DNA of 44,951 nucleotides from Caulobacter sp. (GCA_026225565.1 JAMFTA010000121.1:1-44951); one strand, 5' to 3'. Numbered from the stretch's first letter, positions 1 through 8,950 are shown. A program made the numbers and translations. Notes: generated by a model from the sequence alone, not told the origin.

Positions 1-210
1 ACCAGCTGTACCGGCGCCGGGACACACCCGGTGACGGCGGCGGATATGAGCGCCCTCCTCTCCGGCAAGCCCCAGCATATCATCCAGTGCGACGTGGCGG
101 CCTGGCGGCTGATCGGCCTATCGATGGCCGGATGGAATGCTGTGGCCGCTGCGGGCCTGGCCCTGATCAGCGCCCTCTTCGCTTGGCGCGGCGTTCCCGA
201 CCATGCCTGA
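1..210 (+). CDS. dsbB: Disulfide bond formation protein B, C-terminal fragment
   Basis: The open frame enters from the left edge and ends at TGA 208-210, giving 69 residues. DsbB is an inner-membrane protein that reoxidises DsbA and passes the electrons to ubiquinone. Visible are Cys3 and Cys30, spaced like the second periplasmic Cys pair of DsbB (Cys104/Cys130 in E. coli). The family sequence CDVAAWRLIGLSMAGWN follows, and then a last hydrophobic helix. The stop overlaps the coq7 start by 8 bp (ATGCCTGA), so the two are probably co-transcribed and translationally coupled. The N-terminal part with the first Cys pair lies outside the window. Identification rests on the C-terminal signature and is fairly firm. 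Confidence 0.85.
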   Translation, partial: TSCTGAGTHPVTAADMSALLSGKPQHIIQCDVAAWRLIGLSMAGWNAVAAAGLALISALFAWRGVPDHA

Positions 211-772
211 TCCCCGCGCCATCCCACTGCCCCGCCCTGGCCAAGGTTCAGGCCGCGCCCGGCTGGCTGAGATCCTGCGGGTGGATCACGCGGGGGAGTT
301 GGCGGCCGTGCACATCTATCGCGGCCAGAGGGCGGTGTTCGATACGGCCAAGGGCGGCGAGACCATCGCCGGCCAGCTGGCCGAGATGGAAGGGCATGAG
401 GCGGCGCATCTTGAGGCCTTCGACGCCCTGCTCAATAGCCGGCAGGTGCGACCCACCCTGTTGGCGCCCGTGTGGCGGGTCGCCGGCTTCGCCTTGGGCG
501 CGGGCACGGCCTTGATGGGCGAGAAGGCCGCTCACGCCTGCACTGAGGCGGTGGAGAGCGTGATCGAGGCCCACTATGCCGGCCAGATCGCTGAACTGGG
601 CCAGCGCGAACCGGACCTCGCTGCCGAACTCAGCCAATTTCGCGACGATGAGCTGTCGCATCGCGATCAGGCGGTGGCCCGAGGGGCCAGGGACGCTCCC
701 GGCTATGGCGCCCTCTTTGCCGTCATCGGGGCCGGCTGCCGCGTCGCCATCCGACTTTCTGAAAAGCTGTAG
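203..772 (+). CDS. coq7: Demethoxyubiquinone hydroxylase, Coq7 family
   Basis: This is a 189-residue di-iron monooxygenase that hydroxylates demethoxyubiquinol in the O2-dependent penultimate step of ubiquinone synthesis, at the membrane face. The ferritin-like ligand set is complete: Glu32 (DHAGE), Glu66-x-x-His69, Glu118 (TEAVE) and Glu150-x-x-His153 (DDELSH). Length is normal for the family. The ATG at 203 overlaps the dsbB stop by 8 bp. The gene converges on cydX with 33 bp between stops. Context (DsbB and cytochrome bd, both quinone users) fits. No other identity seems likely. Confidence 0.95.
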   Translation: MPDPRAIPLPRPGQGSGRARLAEILRVDHAGELAAVHIYRGQRAVFDTAKGGETIAGQLAEMEGHEAAHLEAFDALLNSRQVRPTLLAPVWRVAGFALGAGTALMGEKAAHACTEAVESVIEAHYAGQIAELGQREPDLAAELSQFRDDELSHRDQAVARGARDAPGYGALFAVIGAGCRVAIRLSEKL

Positions 773-805
773 GGCCCTGGCGCAGCTGTCGGGCCGCACG
801 GTTGT

Positions 806-925
806 CTAGGGTTCCGACGCCCCTTCGTCACCCGCCTCAAGCAGATTGAACTCGTGCCAGACACCGTTCAAAACGCCAAAGGCGATGGCCAGGCTGACCC
901 CAAGGATCCAGGCGAAGTACCACAT
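806..925 (-). CDS. cydX: Cytochrome bd oxidase small subunit CydX
   Basis: This 39-residue protein starts at ATG 925 and stops at TAG 806-808. It begins MWYFAWILGVSLAIAFG, the hallmark start of the CydX/YbgT family, and has one transmembrane helix and an acidic tail. CydX binds CydAB and stabilises the haem-containing core of the bd quinol oxidase. The start is 30 bp after the cydB stop and is preceded by a good ribosome-binding site (TTAGGAG, about 8 nt upstream). The gene closes the cydABX operon. Confidence 0.93.
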   Translation of the reverse strand: MWYFAWILGVSLAIAFGVLNGVWHEFNLLEAGDEGASEP

Positions 926-955
926 GTTCTTAGCTCCTAAGGATTGATGGGGTGG

Positions 956-2104
956 CTAATAGAGATCCGGATCGGTTCGCAGCGCTGCGGCGCTGGTCCT
1001 GCCCCACAGCACCGAATAGACCCAGGCCGTATAGATCAGGATGATCGGCAAGAAGACCACCGTCACAAGAAGCATGATGAACAGCGTCAAGTGGCTGGAC
1101 GAGGCGTTCCATACCGTAAGGCTCGACTGAGGATCGGCGGAGCTTGGCAGGATGAACGGAAACATCGACAGGCCGACGGTGGAGATAATGCCAATCGCCG
1201 AAATCGATGAGGCCGCCAGAGCCAGGGGCTCGGACCGTTTCCAAAGGCCGATCAAGGCCGCCGCCACGCCTGCGAAGCCCAGCGTCGGCGCTATGAGCAT
1301 CCAGGGATAGCGACCGTAATTTCCGAGCCACGCGCCCGGCGCCGCGGCCACCACGGCTCGCAAGGGGTTGGAGAAGCCTCCCGGGTCCGCGGCGCCGACG
1401 ATGCGGAACCCGAAAGGACCGAAAGCTATGAGCAAGCCGCCCACCGCAAAGAGCACGAGGCTGAAGCCGCCGGCGATGGTCCCATAGGTTCGCGCCCGGT
1501 CGAGGATCGGTCCGCGCTCCGCCTTCACCCCCAGCCAAGCCGCGCCGTGCAGCAGCAACATGGCCACCGACAACAGACCGCAAATCAGGGACAGGGGGGT
1601 GAACAGGCCTAAAAACGACCCGCTGTAGGTGGAGCGCAGGTCGCCGTCGAGTTTGAAGGGGGCGCCTAGCAGTACATTGCCCACCGCCACCCCGAACACC
1701 AGGGCCGGCACGAAGCCGCCGACGAACAGCGCCCAGTCCCAAAACGTCCGCCAGGCGCCATTGGGCCGCTTGGAGCGATACTTGAACGCCACCGGCCGCA
1801 AGATCAGGGCCGACAAAACCAGGAACATGGCCAGGTAGAAGCCCGAAAAGCTGGCGGCGTAGACCAGCGGCCAAGCAGCGAAAATGGCCCCGCCGCCGAG
1901 GATGAACCAGACCTGGTTGCCTTCCCACGTGGCGCCGACGGTGTTGATCACCACGCGGCGCTCCTCATCGGTGCGTGCGACAAAGGGCAGCAGGGCGCAC
2001 ACCCCCATGTCGAACCCGTCGGTTAGGGCGAAACCGATCAAAAGCACGCCCATCAGTCCCCACCAGATAACGCGGAGGGTGGGATAGTCGAGGGGAAGGA
2101 TCAT
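956..2104 (-). CDS. cydB: Cytochrome bd ubiquinol oxidase subunit II
   Basis: This 382-residue membrane protein with about nine hydrophobic helices is CydB, partner of CydA in the high-affinity terminal quinol oxidase. Family sequences are visible throughout: the N-terminal YPTLRVIWWGLMGVLLIGFAL, then GFDMG, ATWEGNQVWF near residues 58-67, and the C-terminal TLFIMLLVTVVFLPIILIYT. It starts 25 bp after the cydA stop with AAGGA 7 nt upstream of the ATG. Length matches the family (about 380). It lies in the operon cydA-cydB-cydX. Confidence 0.97.
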   Translation of the reverse strand: MILPLDYPTLRVIWWGLMGVLLIGFALTDGFDMGVCALLPFVARTDEERRVVINTVGATWEGNQVWFILGGGAIFAAWPLVYAASFSGFYLAMFLVLSALILRPVAFKYRSKRPNGAWRTFWDWALFVGGFVPALVFGVAVGNVLLGAPFKLDGDLRSTYSGSFLGLFTPLSLICGLLSVAMLLLHGAAWLGVKAERGPILDRARTYGTIAGGFSLVLFAVGGLLIAFGPFGFRIVGAADPGGFSNPLRAVVAAAPGAWLGNYGRYPWMLIAPTLGFAGVAAALIGLWKRSEPLALAASSISAIGIISTVGLSMFPFILPSSADPQSSLTVWNASSSHLTLFIMLLVTVVFLPIILIYTAWVYSVLWGRTSAAALRTDPDLY

Positions 2105-2129
2105 CGTCTTATCCTTGAAAGAGGAGCGG

Positions 2130-3692
2130 TCAGGCGGCCGCCGGAGCGCCTTCGGCCTGCATGGCGGCGAAGGCCTGCTGTTGGGCGAACGGTCCCTTCT
2201 TTATGGTGTGCAGGATCAGCCCCACCTCCACCACGGCTAGGCCGCCATAGAGCAGGGTGAAGCCGACGATGCTGGCCAGGAGCTGCGCCACGCTGAGGCT
2301 GGAGGCGCCCAGGAAGGTCGGCAACACCCCTTCCACCGCCCAGGGCTGACGGCCGATCTCCGAGATGAGCCATCCAAGCTCGGTGGATATCCAAGGCAGA
2401 GGAATGGCCAGGACGGCGATCCGCAGGAACCAGCGAACTTCAAACTTCCTGCGCGTCGCCAGCAGGAAGGCTGTGGCGAAAAAGGCGATCATGCCAAAGC
2501 CGATCCCGGCCATGATCCGGAACGACCAGAACATCAGCGGCACATCGGGCACGGTGTCCCATGACGCCTTGCGGATCGTCGCGGCGTCCGCCTGCCGGGG
2601 ATCCGCCACATAGCGCTTCAACAACAGGCCATAGCCGAGATCGCGGCTGTGCAATTCAAAACGGCCGCGCGCTTCGGCGTTGTCGGGTTGCGCCTTCAAG
2701 GTCTGCAGCGCGTCGTAGGCAAGGACGCCAGATTCGATGCGGGTCTCGGAAATCGCCACCAGGTCGAAGATGCCGCTCACCTTCCCATCGAGGCTCCGGG
2801 TGGCGATGAGGCCGAGAACGTAGGGAATCTGGACGGCGAAATTGGTCTGCCGCGCCTTCAGGTCGGGCAGACCGAAGGCGGTGAGGCTGGCGGGGGCCGG
2901 CTCGGTGCGCCACATGGCCTCGATGGCGGCGAGCTTCATCTTCTGATTGTCGGTGAGGGTGTAGCCGCTCTCGTCTCCCAGCACGACCACCGACAACGAC
3001 GCCGCCAGCCCAAAAGCCGCCGCCACGGTGAAGGAGCGCTTGGCCACCCCGACCCACTTGCTCTTCAAAAGGTAGTAGGACGAGACTCCGATCACGAAGA
3101 CCGACGCGATCACGTAGCCCGCGCTGACCGTATGCACGAACTTGGCCTGGGCCACGGGATTGAACAGCACCGCTTCGAAGTTCGACACCTCCATCCGCAT
3201 GGTGGCGGGATTGAAGGCGGCGCCCACGGGGTTTTGCATCCAGCCGTTGGCGATCAGGATCCACAGGGCCGAGAGGTTGGTGCCCAGCGCCACCATGCCG
3301 GTGACGAAGAGGTGCCCAACCCGACTGAGCTTCCCCCAGCCAAAGAACATCAGCCCGACAAAGGTGGCCTCCAGGAAGAAGGCCATCAGCCCCTCGATAG
3401 CCAGAGGCGCGCCGAAGATGTCGCCGACATAGTGGGAGTAGTAGGACCAGTTCATGCCGAACTGGAATTCCATGGTGATGCCGGTGGCCACCCCGAGCAC
3501 GAAATTGATGCCGAACAGGGTCCCCCAGAAGCGCGTGGTGGTCCGCCAGATCGGCCGGCCGGTCATCACATAGATGCTCTCCATGATCACCAGCAGGAGG
3601 GAGAGGCCGAGGGTCAGGGGCACGAACAGAAAATGGTAGAGGGCCGTCAGAGCGAACTGCAGGCGCGAAAGATCGATGACTGCGGGATCCAT
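2130..3692 (-). CDS. cydA: Cytochrome bd ubiquinol oxidase subunit I
   Basis: This 520-residue haem-bearing subunit oxidises quinol and reduces O2 at the inner membrane. Visible are His20 (high-spin haem ligand), Glu100 and Glu108 (proton path), His187 (FVHTVSAGY, haem b558), the Met of LMFWSFRIMAG and the GRQPW motif. I chose ATG 3692 (MDPAVIDLSRLQFAL) because it matches the family N-terminus. An in-frame ATG at 3761 would add 23 residues but lies next to the FNR/FixK box, upstream of the expected transcript start near 3730. Divergent from cydD. Confidence 0.97.
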   Translation of the reverse strand: MDPAVIDLSRLQFALTALYHFLFVPLTLGLSLLLVIMESIYVMTGRPIWRTTTRFWGTLFGINFVLGVATGITMEFQFGMNWSYYSHYVGDIFGAPLAIEGLMAFFLEATFVGLMFFGWGKLSRVGHLFVTGMVALGTNLSALWILIANGWMQNPVGAAFNPATMRMEVSNFEAVLFNPVAQAKFVHTVSAGYVIASVFVIGVSSYYLLKSKWVGVAKRSFTVAAAFGLAASLSVVVLGDESGYTLTDNQKMKLAAIEAMWRTEPAPASLTAFGLPDLKARQTNFAVQIPYVLGLIATRSLDGKVSGIFDLVAISETRIESGVLAYDALQTLKAQPDNAEARGRFELHSRDLGYGLLLKRYVADPRQADAATIRKASWDTVPDVPLMFWSFRIMAGIGFGMIAFFATAFLLATRRKFEVRWFLRIAVLAIPLPWISTELGWLISEIGRQPWAVEGVLPTFLGASSLSVAQLLASIVGFTLLYGGLAVVEVGLILHTIKKGPFAQQQAFAAMQAEGAPAAA

Positions 3693-3736
3693 GGAATGTT
3701 CCAAGTCGACGCCGCGCGCTCTCGCGGCCACGCCCC

Positions 3737-3777
3737 ATCTTAGACCTTTTCGGGGTTGCAACCTTGATTTTAATCAA
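3737..3777 (-). promoter_or_regulatory. FNR/FixK-dependent promoter of cydABX
   Basis: A perfect dyad TTGAT-TTTA-ATCAA lies at 3764-3777, the consensus for FNR/FixK/Anr-type Crp-family regulators. On the cydA strand a TAAGAT -10-like hexamer lies at 3742-3737. That would start transcription near 3730, about 40.5 bp from the centre of the box, the geometry of a class II activator site. The dyad is symmetrical, so it may also serve cydDC: 41.5 bp the other way falls on the cydD ATG at 3812. The box is seen; regulation by oxygen is inferred. Confidence 0.8.
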
Positions 3778-3811
3778 TGCGCCGCCAAGGCGTGGATGGT
3801 AGCGGTATCCC

Positions 3812-5470
3812 ATGGCCGTCGCTCCTGCTTCCGTCGCAGCTCCCTTTGCGGCGCGTGATTGGCTTCGCGCCGCCGGCAAGGGGGAAGGCGGCGTGCAGCT
3901 GTCGGGGCTCCTGCTTATCCTGGACGCCTTCGCGGCCGTCGGCTTCGCCCTTGGCCTGGCGTTTGGGGTGACGGGGATTTCCAGCGGCCTTTTACGGGCG
4001 GCGCCATGGCTCGCCCTGCTTGCCGCCTCAGCGGCTCTGCGCGGCCTTCTGGCCAAGGCGGCGGCCGAGGCCGGAGCCGGAGCGGCCTTGACGGTGAAGG
4101 CCTTCGCCCGCCGCCACGCGTTCGCGGCCGTCTTGGCCCAGCCGCCGGGCGGCGCGCGCACCGCCGGCGAAAGCATGGCCGCAGTGGTCGAAGGGGTCGA
4201 GGCGCTAGACGGCTATTTCAGCCGTTTCATTCCCGCCCGCCTGGCCAGCGCCGCCGCCCCCCTTGTGGTCATTGCGGCGGCGGCCTTCGCCAGTCCTATC
4301 TCGGCCGCCATCATGACGGCGACCCTGATCCCCTTCATTGTCGGCATGGTGCTGGCGGGTTTGTCGGCTGCCGAGGAGTCCCGTCGCCAGTTCCAGGCGC
4401 TAGAGCGACTGTCGGGCCTGTTCCTGGACCGGGTGCGCGCCTTGCCGCTCATTCTCGCCTTTCAAGGGGAGGCCGTACAGGTTCGCGCCTTGACCCTCCG
4501 AGCCGACGAATTGCAGCGGCGCACCGCCAGCGTGCTGCGGATCGCCTTCATCTCATCGGGCGTGCTGGAGTTTTTCGCGGCGATCTCCGTGGCGGTGGTA
4601 GCGGTCTATTGCGGGTTCAACCTCTTGCGCCTGCTGCCGTTTCCTGTGCCGGAAACCCTCGACTTGACCCGCGCCCTGTTTGTCCTCGCCCTGGCGCCGG
4701 AGGTTTACGCCCCCATGCGCCGGCTCGCCGCCGCCTATCACGATCGCCAGGCGGCGGAGGCGGCGGTCGCCTCGTTGGCCCCTCTGTCACAGGCGACCCA
4801 GCCTCTGACTGTGGCGCCGCCGCCGTCGCTCGATCGGGCGCCCGCGATCCGTTTCGTCGGCGCGACCGTCCTCTATCCCGGTACGGATCGGCCCGTGTTC
4901 GACCGTTTTGATCTCGACGTTCCGCCGGACTCGATCACCGTTGTCTTGGGACCGAGCGGGGCGGGCAAGAGCACGCTTCTCCACCTGCTTCTGGGTCTTG
5001 CGCCCCTGAGCGCCGGCGAGGTCTGGATCGACGGGCTTCAACTGTCGGCGGTGGGCTCATTCGCACCGCTGATCGCTTGGGCGGGTCAGGCGCCGCTGAT
5101 CGTCCCCGGCACTTTGGCGGACAATATCGCCTTAGCTCGACGCGGCGCCACCCATGAAGAGATCGCCGAGGCGGCCGAACGGGTCGGCCTTGGCGGCGCG
5201 CTTGGCGCACGGACCATGGGCTTGGACGCCCGCCTCGACGAGCGGGGCGGCGGGCTGTCGGGCGGCGAACGGCGCAGGCTGGCTTTTGCCCGCGCCCTTT
5301 TGAAGCCCGCGCCGATCCTGCTCCTGGACGAGCCCACCGCCAATCTCGACGTGGAATCCGAACGTCGGATGCTGTCGGTGATCACTGAGGCGGCCAAGGG
5401 ACGGACTACCCTGATCGCCACCCATTCCGATCGGGTCGCCGCTCTGGCCGACCAGGTGATCCGCCTGTGA
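3812..5470 (+). CDS. cydD: Thiol reductant ABC exporter subunit CydD
   Basis: This 552-residue fused permease-ATPase is one half of the CydDC heterodimer, which exports cysteine/glutathione to the periplasm and is needed to assemble cytochrome bd. The N-terminal membrane domain (about residues 28-320) is followed by an ATPase domain with Walker A GPSGAGKST (about 380), signature LSGGE (about 482) and Walker B ILLLDEPTANLD (about 500). No convincing Shine-Dalgarno precedes ATG 3812, and a GTG at 3893 has a better one. The ATG gives the usual N-terminal length before the first helix. The stop overlaps cydC by 4 bp. Confidence 0.93.
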   Translation: MAVAPASVAAPFAARDWLRAAGKGEGGVQLSGLLLILDAFAAVGFALGLAFGVTGISSGLLRAAPWLALLAASAALRGLLAKAAAEAGAGAALTVKAFARRHAFAAVLAQPPGGARTAGESMAAVVEGVEALDGYFSRFIPARLASAAAPLVVIAAAAFASPISAAIMTATLIPFIVGMVLAGLSAAEESRRQFQALERLSGLFLDRVRALPLILAFQGEAVQVRALTLRADELQRRTASVLRIAFISSGVLEFFAAISVAVVAVYCGFNLLRLLPFPVPETLDLTRALFVLALAPEVYAPMRRLAAAYHDRQAAEAAVASLAPLSQATQPLTVAPPPSLDRAPAIRFVGATVLYPGTDRPVFDRFDLDVPPDSITVVLGPSGAGKSTLLHLLLGLAPLSAGEVWIDGLQLSAVGSFAPLIAWAGQAPLIVPGTLADNIALARRGATHEEIAEAAERVGLGGALGARTMGLDARLDERGGGLSGGERRRLAFARALLKPAPILLLDEPTANLDVESERRMLSVITEAAKGRTTLIATHSDRVAALADQVIRL

Positions 5471-7104
5471 TCCTCGCCAAGACCAAAAACCTGCGTGCGC
5501 TGGTCGATGGGGAGCGTCGTCGCCAGGGGAGGGCGCTGGCCCTAGCCAGCCTGTCGGCCGCCGTGCTTTCCGTCGCCTCGGTGGCGTTGCTGAGCCTGTC
5601 GGGCTGGTTCATCGCCGCCGCGGCCTTGGCAGGCGCCGCTGGGTTGGCCAGCGCGCAGATGTTCAACTATCTGATCCCCGCCGCCGCCGTTCGGTTCTTG
5701 GCCATACTGCGCACCGGATTTCGCTATGCAGAGCGGGTGGCCAGCCACGAGGCGGCCTTGAAGGCGCTGGCCAGGATCCGCCCGGCCCTGTTCGCCGGCC
5801 TCGCCGCCGCCCCGCCCAAGGAAGCCCTCGCCCTCTCCGGCGGGGAGGCGTCGGCCCGCCTGGTGCAGGATGTGGACGCCATCGAGACCCTGTTCGCGCG
5901 GCTTTCCAATCCCTGGGCGGCCGGCGCGGCGGTGGCGAGCGGGGTGGCGCTGACGGGCCTCGCGGGCTGGGCTCCGGCCCTGGCCTTGGCGGCGTTTTGC
6001 GTGATCGCCACATTCAATGCACGCCACCTGGCGCCCAGCCATGCAAGACTGGGACGGGACCAGCAGCGGGCGGCCGGCGCCCTGAAGGATGCCGTCGCCG
6101 CCTTCGCCGCCGCCGCCCCCGAACTCAGATGCTACGGGCTTGAGACCTGGGCCGCCGATGAGATCGACGCGAGGGGCCGTGCGTTTGGGGCCCTGAAGCT
6201 CCAGAGCGCCAGGGCGCAAGGCTGGTCCAGCTTGGCGCAATCGGCGATCCTGGGCCTGGCCATCGCCACCGTGGTCGCCTTGGCTGCCCGCGCCTCCACG
6301 TCCCTCGCCGCTCTAGCGGGGTTGGCGACGGTGGGCACGCTGGAGATCCTCGCCGGCGTCTTGAAGGCGATGGAGCAGAACGGCGCTGTCGCCGAGGCCG
6401 CCGACCGGCTGGAGCCTCTGCTCGTCCATGGCGCCGCACAGGGCGTGCTCGCCGGTTCTTGGGCGGAGCCGGCCATCGCTTTCGACGGCCAGCTATTTGC
6501 GCCAGGAGAGCGGATCGCCATCGCCGGACCGTCGGGCGCCGGCAAGACGACCCTGTTCGAACGCCTGTTAGTACTGCGTGCGCCGCCAGCGGGATTTGTG
6601 CAGATCGATGGAGTCGACCTCGCCGCCCTGTCGGCGGCTGAGGCGCGCCGATGCTTCGCCTATGCGCCCCAGGACGCAGCGCTGCTGGCGGGAACGGTGC
6701 GGGAGAACCTGGCCCTGGCGGACCCCCAAGCGGACGACGACGCCCTCTGGGCCGTCCTGCACGACGCCGCCTTGGATATCCGCGTGCAGCAGGCGCCAGA
6801 AGGCCTGGACAGCTGGGTCGGCGAGAACGGCGCGCGGCTTTCCGGCGGTGAGCGACGCAGGCTCTGCCTTGCGCGCGCCCTGCTGCGACCCGCGCCCTGG
6901 CTGATCCTGGACGAACCCACCGAGGGGCTGGACGAAGCGACCGAAACGCTCGTGCTCAATCGCCTGCAACAACGGCTGGACCGCACCGGCCAGGGCCTGT
7001 TGATCGCCTCCCATCGCGCCGCGCCCCTACGCCTTTGCAGCCGCCTTGTGCAGTTCGGCGGCTCAGACGCGGCCCAAACCCCGGCTCGATCCGCCCGAGT
7101 GTGA
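5467..7104 (+). CDS. cydC: Thiol reductant ABC exporter subunit CydC
   Basis: This 545-residue partner of CydD has the same architecture: six hydrophobic segments, then an ATPase domain with Walker A GPSGAGKTT (about 355), LSGGE (about 458) and LILDEPTEGLD (about 480). The GTG start at 5467 overlaps the cydD stop (GTGA), so the two subunits are translationally coupled. The gene ends 4 bp before the convergent amidohydrolase gene. Together with the divergent cydABX it gives a full bd oxidase assembly set. Confidence 0.92.
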   Translation: MILAKTKNLRALVDGERRRQGRALALASLSAAVLSVASVALLSLSGWFIAAAALAGAAGLASAQMFNYLIPAAAVRFLAILRTGFRYAERVASHEAALKALARIRPALFAGLAAAPPKEALALSGGEASARLVQDVDAIETLFARLSNPWAAGAAVASGVALTGLAGWAPALALAAFCVIATFNARHLAPSHARLGRDQQRAAGALKDAVAAFAAAAPELRCYGLETWAADEIDARGRAFGALKLQSARAQGWSSLAQSAILGLAIATVVALAARASTSLAALAGLATVGTLEILAGVLKAMEQNGAVAEAADRLEPLLVHGAAQGVLAGSWAEPAIAFDGQLFAPGERIAIAGPSGAGKTTLFERLLVLRAPPAGFVQIDGVDLAALSAAEARRCFAYAPQDAALLAGTVRENLALADPQADDDALWAVLHDAALDIRVQQAPEGLDSWVGENGARLSGGERRRLCLARALLRPAPWLILDEPTEGLDEATETLVLNRLQQRLDRTGQGLLIASHRAAPLRLCSRLVQFGGSDAAQTPARSARV

Positions 7105-7108
7105 GCGC

Positions 7109-8425
7109 CTATCGCGCTTGGCCTTGGCTCTTATAAACCACCCCGCCCTTCATCACGAAGGCGACGTTTTGCATGAGCTTGATATCGGCCATCGGATCCC
7201 CGTTCACCGCGATGATGTCGGCGTAGTAGCCGGGGGCCAGACGCCCCACCCGGTCGCCCCAGCCCATGATCTCGGCGTCCGAGGCGGTGGCGGCGGTGAT
7301 CGCCTGCATCGGCGTCATGCCCCAGACCACCATGGTGTTCAGCTGCTTGGCGTTCCAGCCGTGGGGGTAGACGCCGGCGTCGGTGGCGAAGCCCATCTTG
7401 GCGCCGGCCTGGAAGGCTTTGCGGAAGTTCTCCCGCTGCAGGCGGCCTATCTGCCGCTCCTTGTCCATGGAGGCGGGCTCCACCCCGTTCTTGGCCCCCT
7501 CGGCCAGGATGTAGTCGTCATCGTAGATGTCCATGTCGAGCCAGGTTCCCTTGGCCTTGGCCATGCGGATGCCCTCATCATCGATCAGGGAGGCGTGCTC
7601 GATGGTGTCGGCGCCGGCGCGGATGGCGGTCTTGATGGCTTCCGTGCCGTGGTCATGAACAGCGACTTTTCGGCCCCACATGTGGGCCTCGTCGACGATG
7701 GCGTTCATCTCCTCCTGGGTCAGCTGCTGGCCGCCGACGCTGTCGCCGTGGGAGAGCACCCCGCCCGAACCCATGAACTTGATCAGGTCGGCGCCGTATT
7801 TGAAGTTCTGCCGCACCTTGGCGCGCAGCTCCCAGGGGCCGTCGGCTATGCCCTCGTCCTTGAAGTGGAATTCCCAGGGCAGCATGTTTTCGTCCGCATG
7901 GCCGCCGGTGGCGCCCAGCGGCGGGCCGGAGACCTGCATTCGCGGTCCCTCGATATCGCCCTCGTTGATGGCGTCGCGCAGAGCCACGTCGGTGAAGCCG
8001 CCGGCGCCGACATTGCGGACGGTGGTGAAGCCGGCCAAGAGAGTCTTTCGCGCATTGACCACCCCGTTGATCGCCTCGCGGGGCGTCGAGATGGTCAGGG
8101 ATTTTGGGCCCGAGTCGGTGGGATTGGCGGTCAGGTGCACATGCACGTCGATCAGTCCGGGCAGGACGGTGGCGCCGGATAGATCGATCAGCACCGCCCC
8201 CGACGGAACCGGCACGGCGGCGGGCGCGCCAATGGCCAGGATGCGCTCGCCCTGCACCAGGATGATCTGATCAGGGAGCACCTTGCCCGAGGCTGGATCG
8301 ACCACATGGCCAGCGTGAATCGCCTCCATCGGCTCATTGGCCGGCGATTGCGCCAACACAGCGCCACCGCCAACCAGCCCCAAGATCAAACCCGACGCCA
8401 AGACCCCAGCCCGCCGATTCTGCAT
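7109..8425 (-). CDS. Secreted amidohydrolase family protein
   Basis: This 438-residue metal-dependent hydrolase has an N-terminal signal peptide (hydrophobic stretch ending near AVLAQ, residue 26). Binuclear-centre motifs of the amidohydrolase superfamily are present: HVH in LIDVHVHL, a probable carboxylated Lys (ADLIKF), His in VAVHDHG and IEHASL, and Asp in GFATDAG. The closest families are imidazolonepropionase-like and Xaa-Pro/Xaa-Arg dipeptidases of Caulobacter. The substrate cannot be read from sequence, but a dipeptide or N-acyl amino acid is plausible. It starts 2 bp after the stop of a small basic protein and is probably co-transcribed with it. Confidence 0.88.
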   Translation of the reverse strand: MQNRRAGVLASGLILGLVGGGAVLAQSPANEPMEAIHAGHVVDPASGKVLPDQIILVQGERILAIGAPAAVPVPSGAVLIDLSGATVLPGLIDVHVHLTANPTDSGPKSLTISTPREAINGVVNARKTLLAGFTTVRNVGAGGFTDVALRDAINEGDIEGPRMQVSGPPLGATGGHADENMLPWEFHFKDEGIADGPWELRAKVRQNFKYGADLIKFMGSGGVLSHGDSVGGQQLTQEEMNAIVDEAHMWGRKVAVHDHGTEAIKTAIRAGADTIEHASLIDDEGIRMAKAKGTWLDMDIYDDDYILAEGAKNGVEPASMDKERQIGRLQRENFRKAFQAGAKMGFATDAGVYPHGWNAKQLNTMVVWGMTPMQAITAATASDAEIMGWGDRVGRLAPGYYADIIAVNGDPMADIKLMQNVAFVMKGGVVYKSQGQAR

Positions 8426-8427
8426 GC

Positions 8428-8601
8428 CTATTCACCGTCCTCATGGTTGCCTGTGACGCTGGGGACCTTCTGTGCAGCAGCGGTCTGTCGCGCCGCCAGT
8501 TTTCGCCGCGCCAGGTTGGCGCGTAGCGCCGCCGCCAGCGTGTCGGCCTTGATCGACTTGGCCGGTCGGCCCGTCTGCGGATTGGTCTTGTCGTCCTTCA
8601 C
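8428..8601 (-). CDS. Small basic protein of unknown function
   Basis: An open frame of 57 residues runs from GTG 8601 to TAG 8428-8430, 2 bp ahead of the amidohydrolase start. The middle (TLAAALRANLARRKLAARQ) is an Arg/Lys-rich amphipathic helix of a kind I recall in short unnamed alphaproteobacterial proteins. A TGA lies two codons upstream of the GTG, so no longer start exists. AAGG abuts the start, which is a poor ribosome-binding site. It could bind nucleic acid or ribosome, but that is only a guess from charge. Confidence 0.5.
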   Translation of the reverse strand: MKDDKTNPQTGRPAKSIKADTLAAALRANLARRKLAARQTAAAQKVPSVTGNHEDGE

Positions 8602-8689
8602 CCTTCAGGGGTGCGGCGCACAGAGTGCGAGGTCAAGCGCGATTCTGCTTTCCCTGCGCAATTGCATTCGCTATAGGCCCGACCTCCCC

Positions 8690-8764
<75 letters not shown>

Positions 8765-8765
8765 T

Positions 8766-8784
8766 CCCCATGAAGCTCATGGGG
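8766..8784 (+). terminator. Hairpin directly after tRNA-Thr
   Basis: A perfect 8-bp stem CCCCATGA-agc-TCATGGGG begins 1 nt after the encoded CCA. No T-run follows, so it is either a weak intrinsic terminator or a 3' processing structure. Position is the main support. Confidence 0.45.
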
Positions 8785-8950
8785 TGGCGGGGAGTAGCGC
8801 GGCCGGACTGGCCTTGCCCAGTCGATTCACCGGCGGCGCCAGCCAAAGATTTTATTCCGGCGCCGGCTCATCCCCATTATACAGCCGCAAAGCGCTAAGC
8901 TGAGCCCTGTCCGGCTTGGCGACGGCGCGGTGTAAAGGGCGGCGCGTACA

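Noticed and set aside
2649-3743. 364-codon open frame on the plus strand
   Set aside because: It is antisense to cydA, which is certain from its haem ligands; composition is that of a shadow frame.
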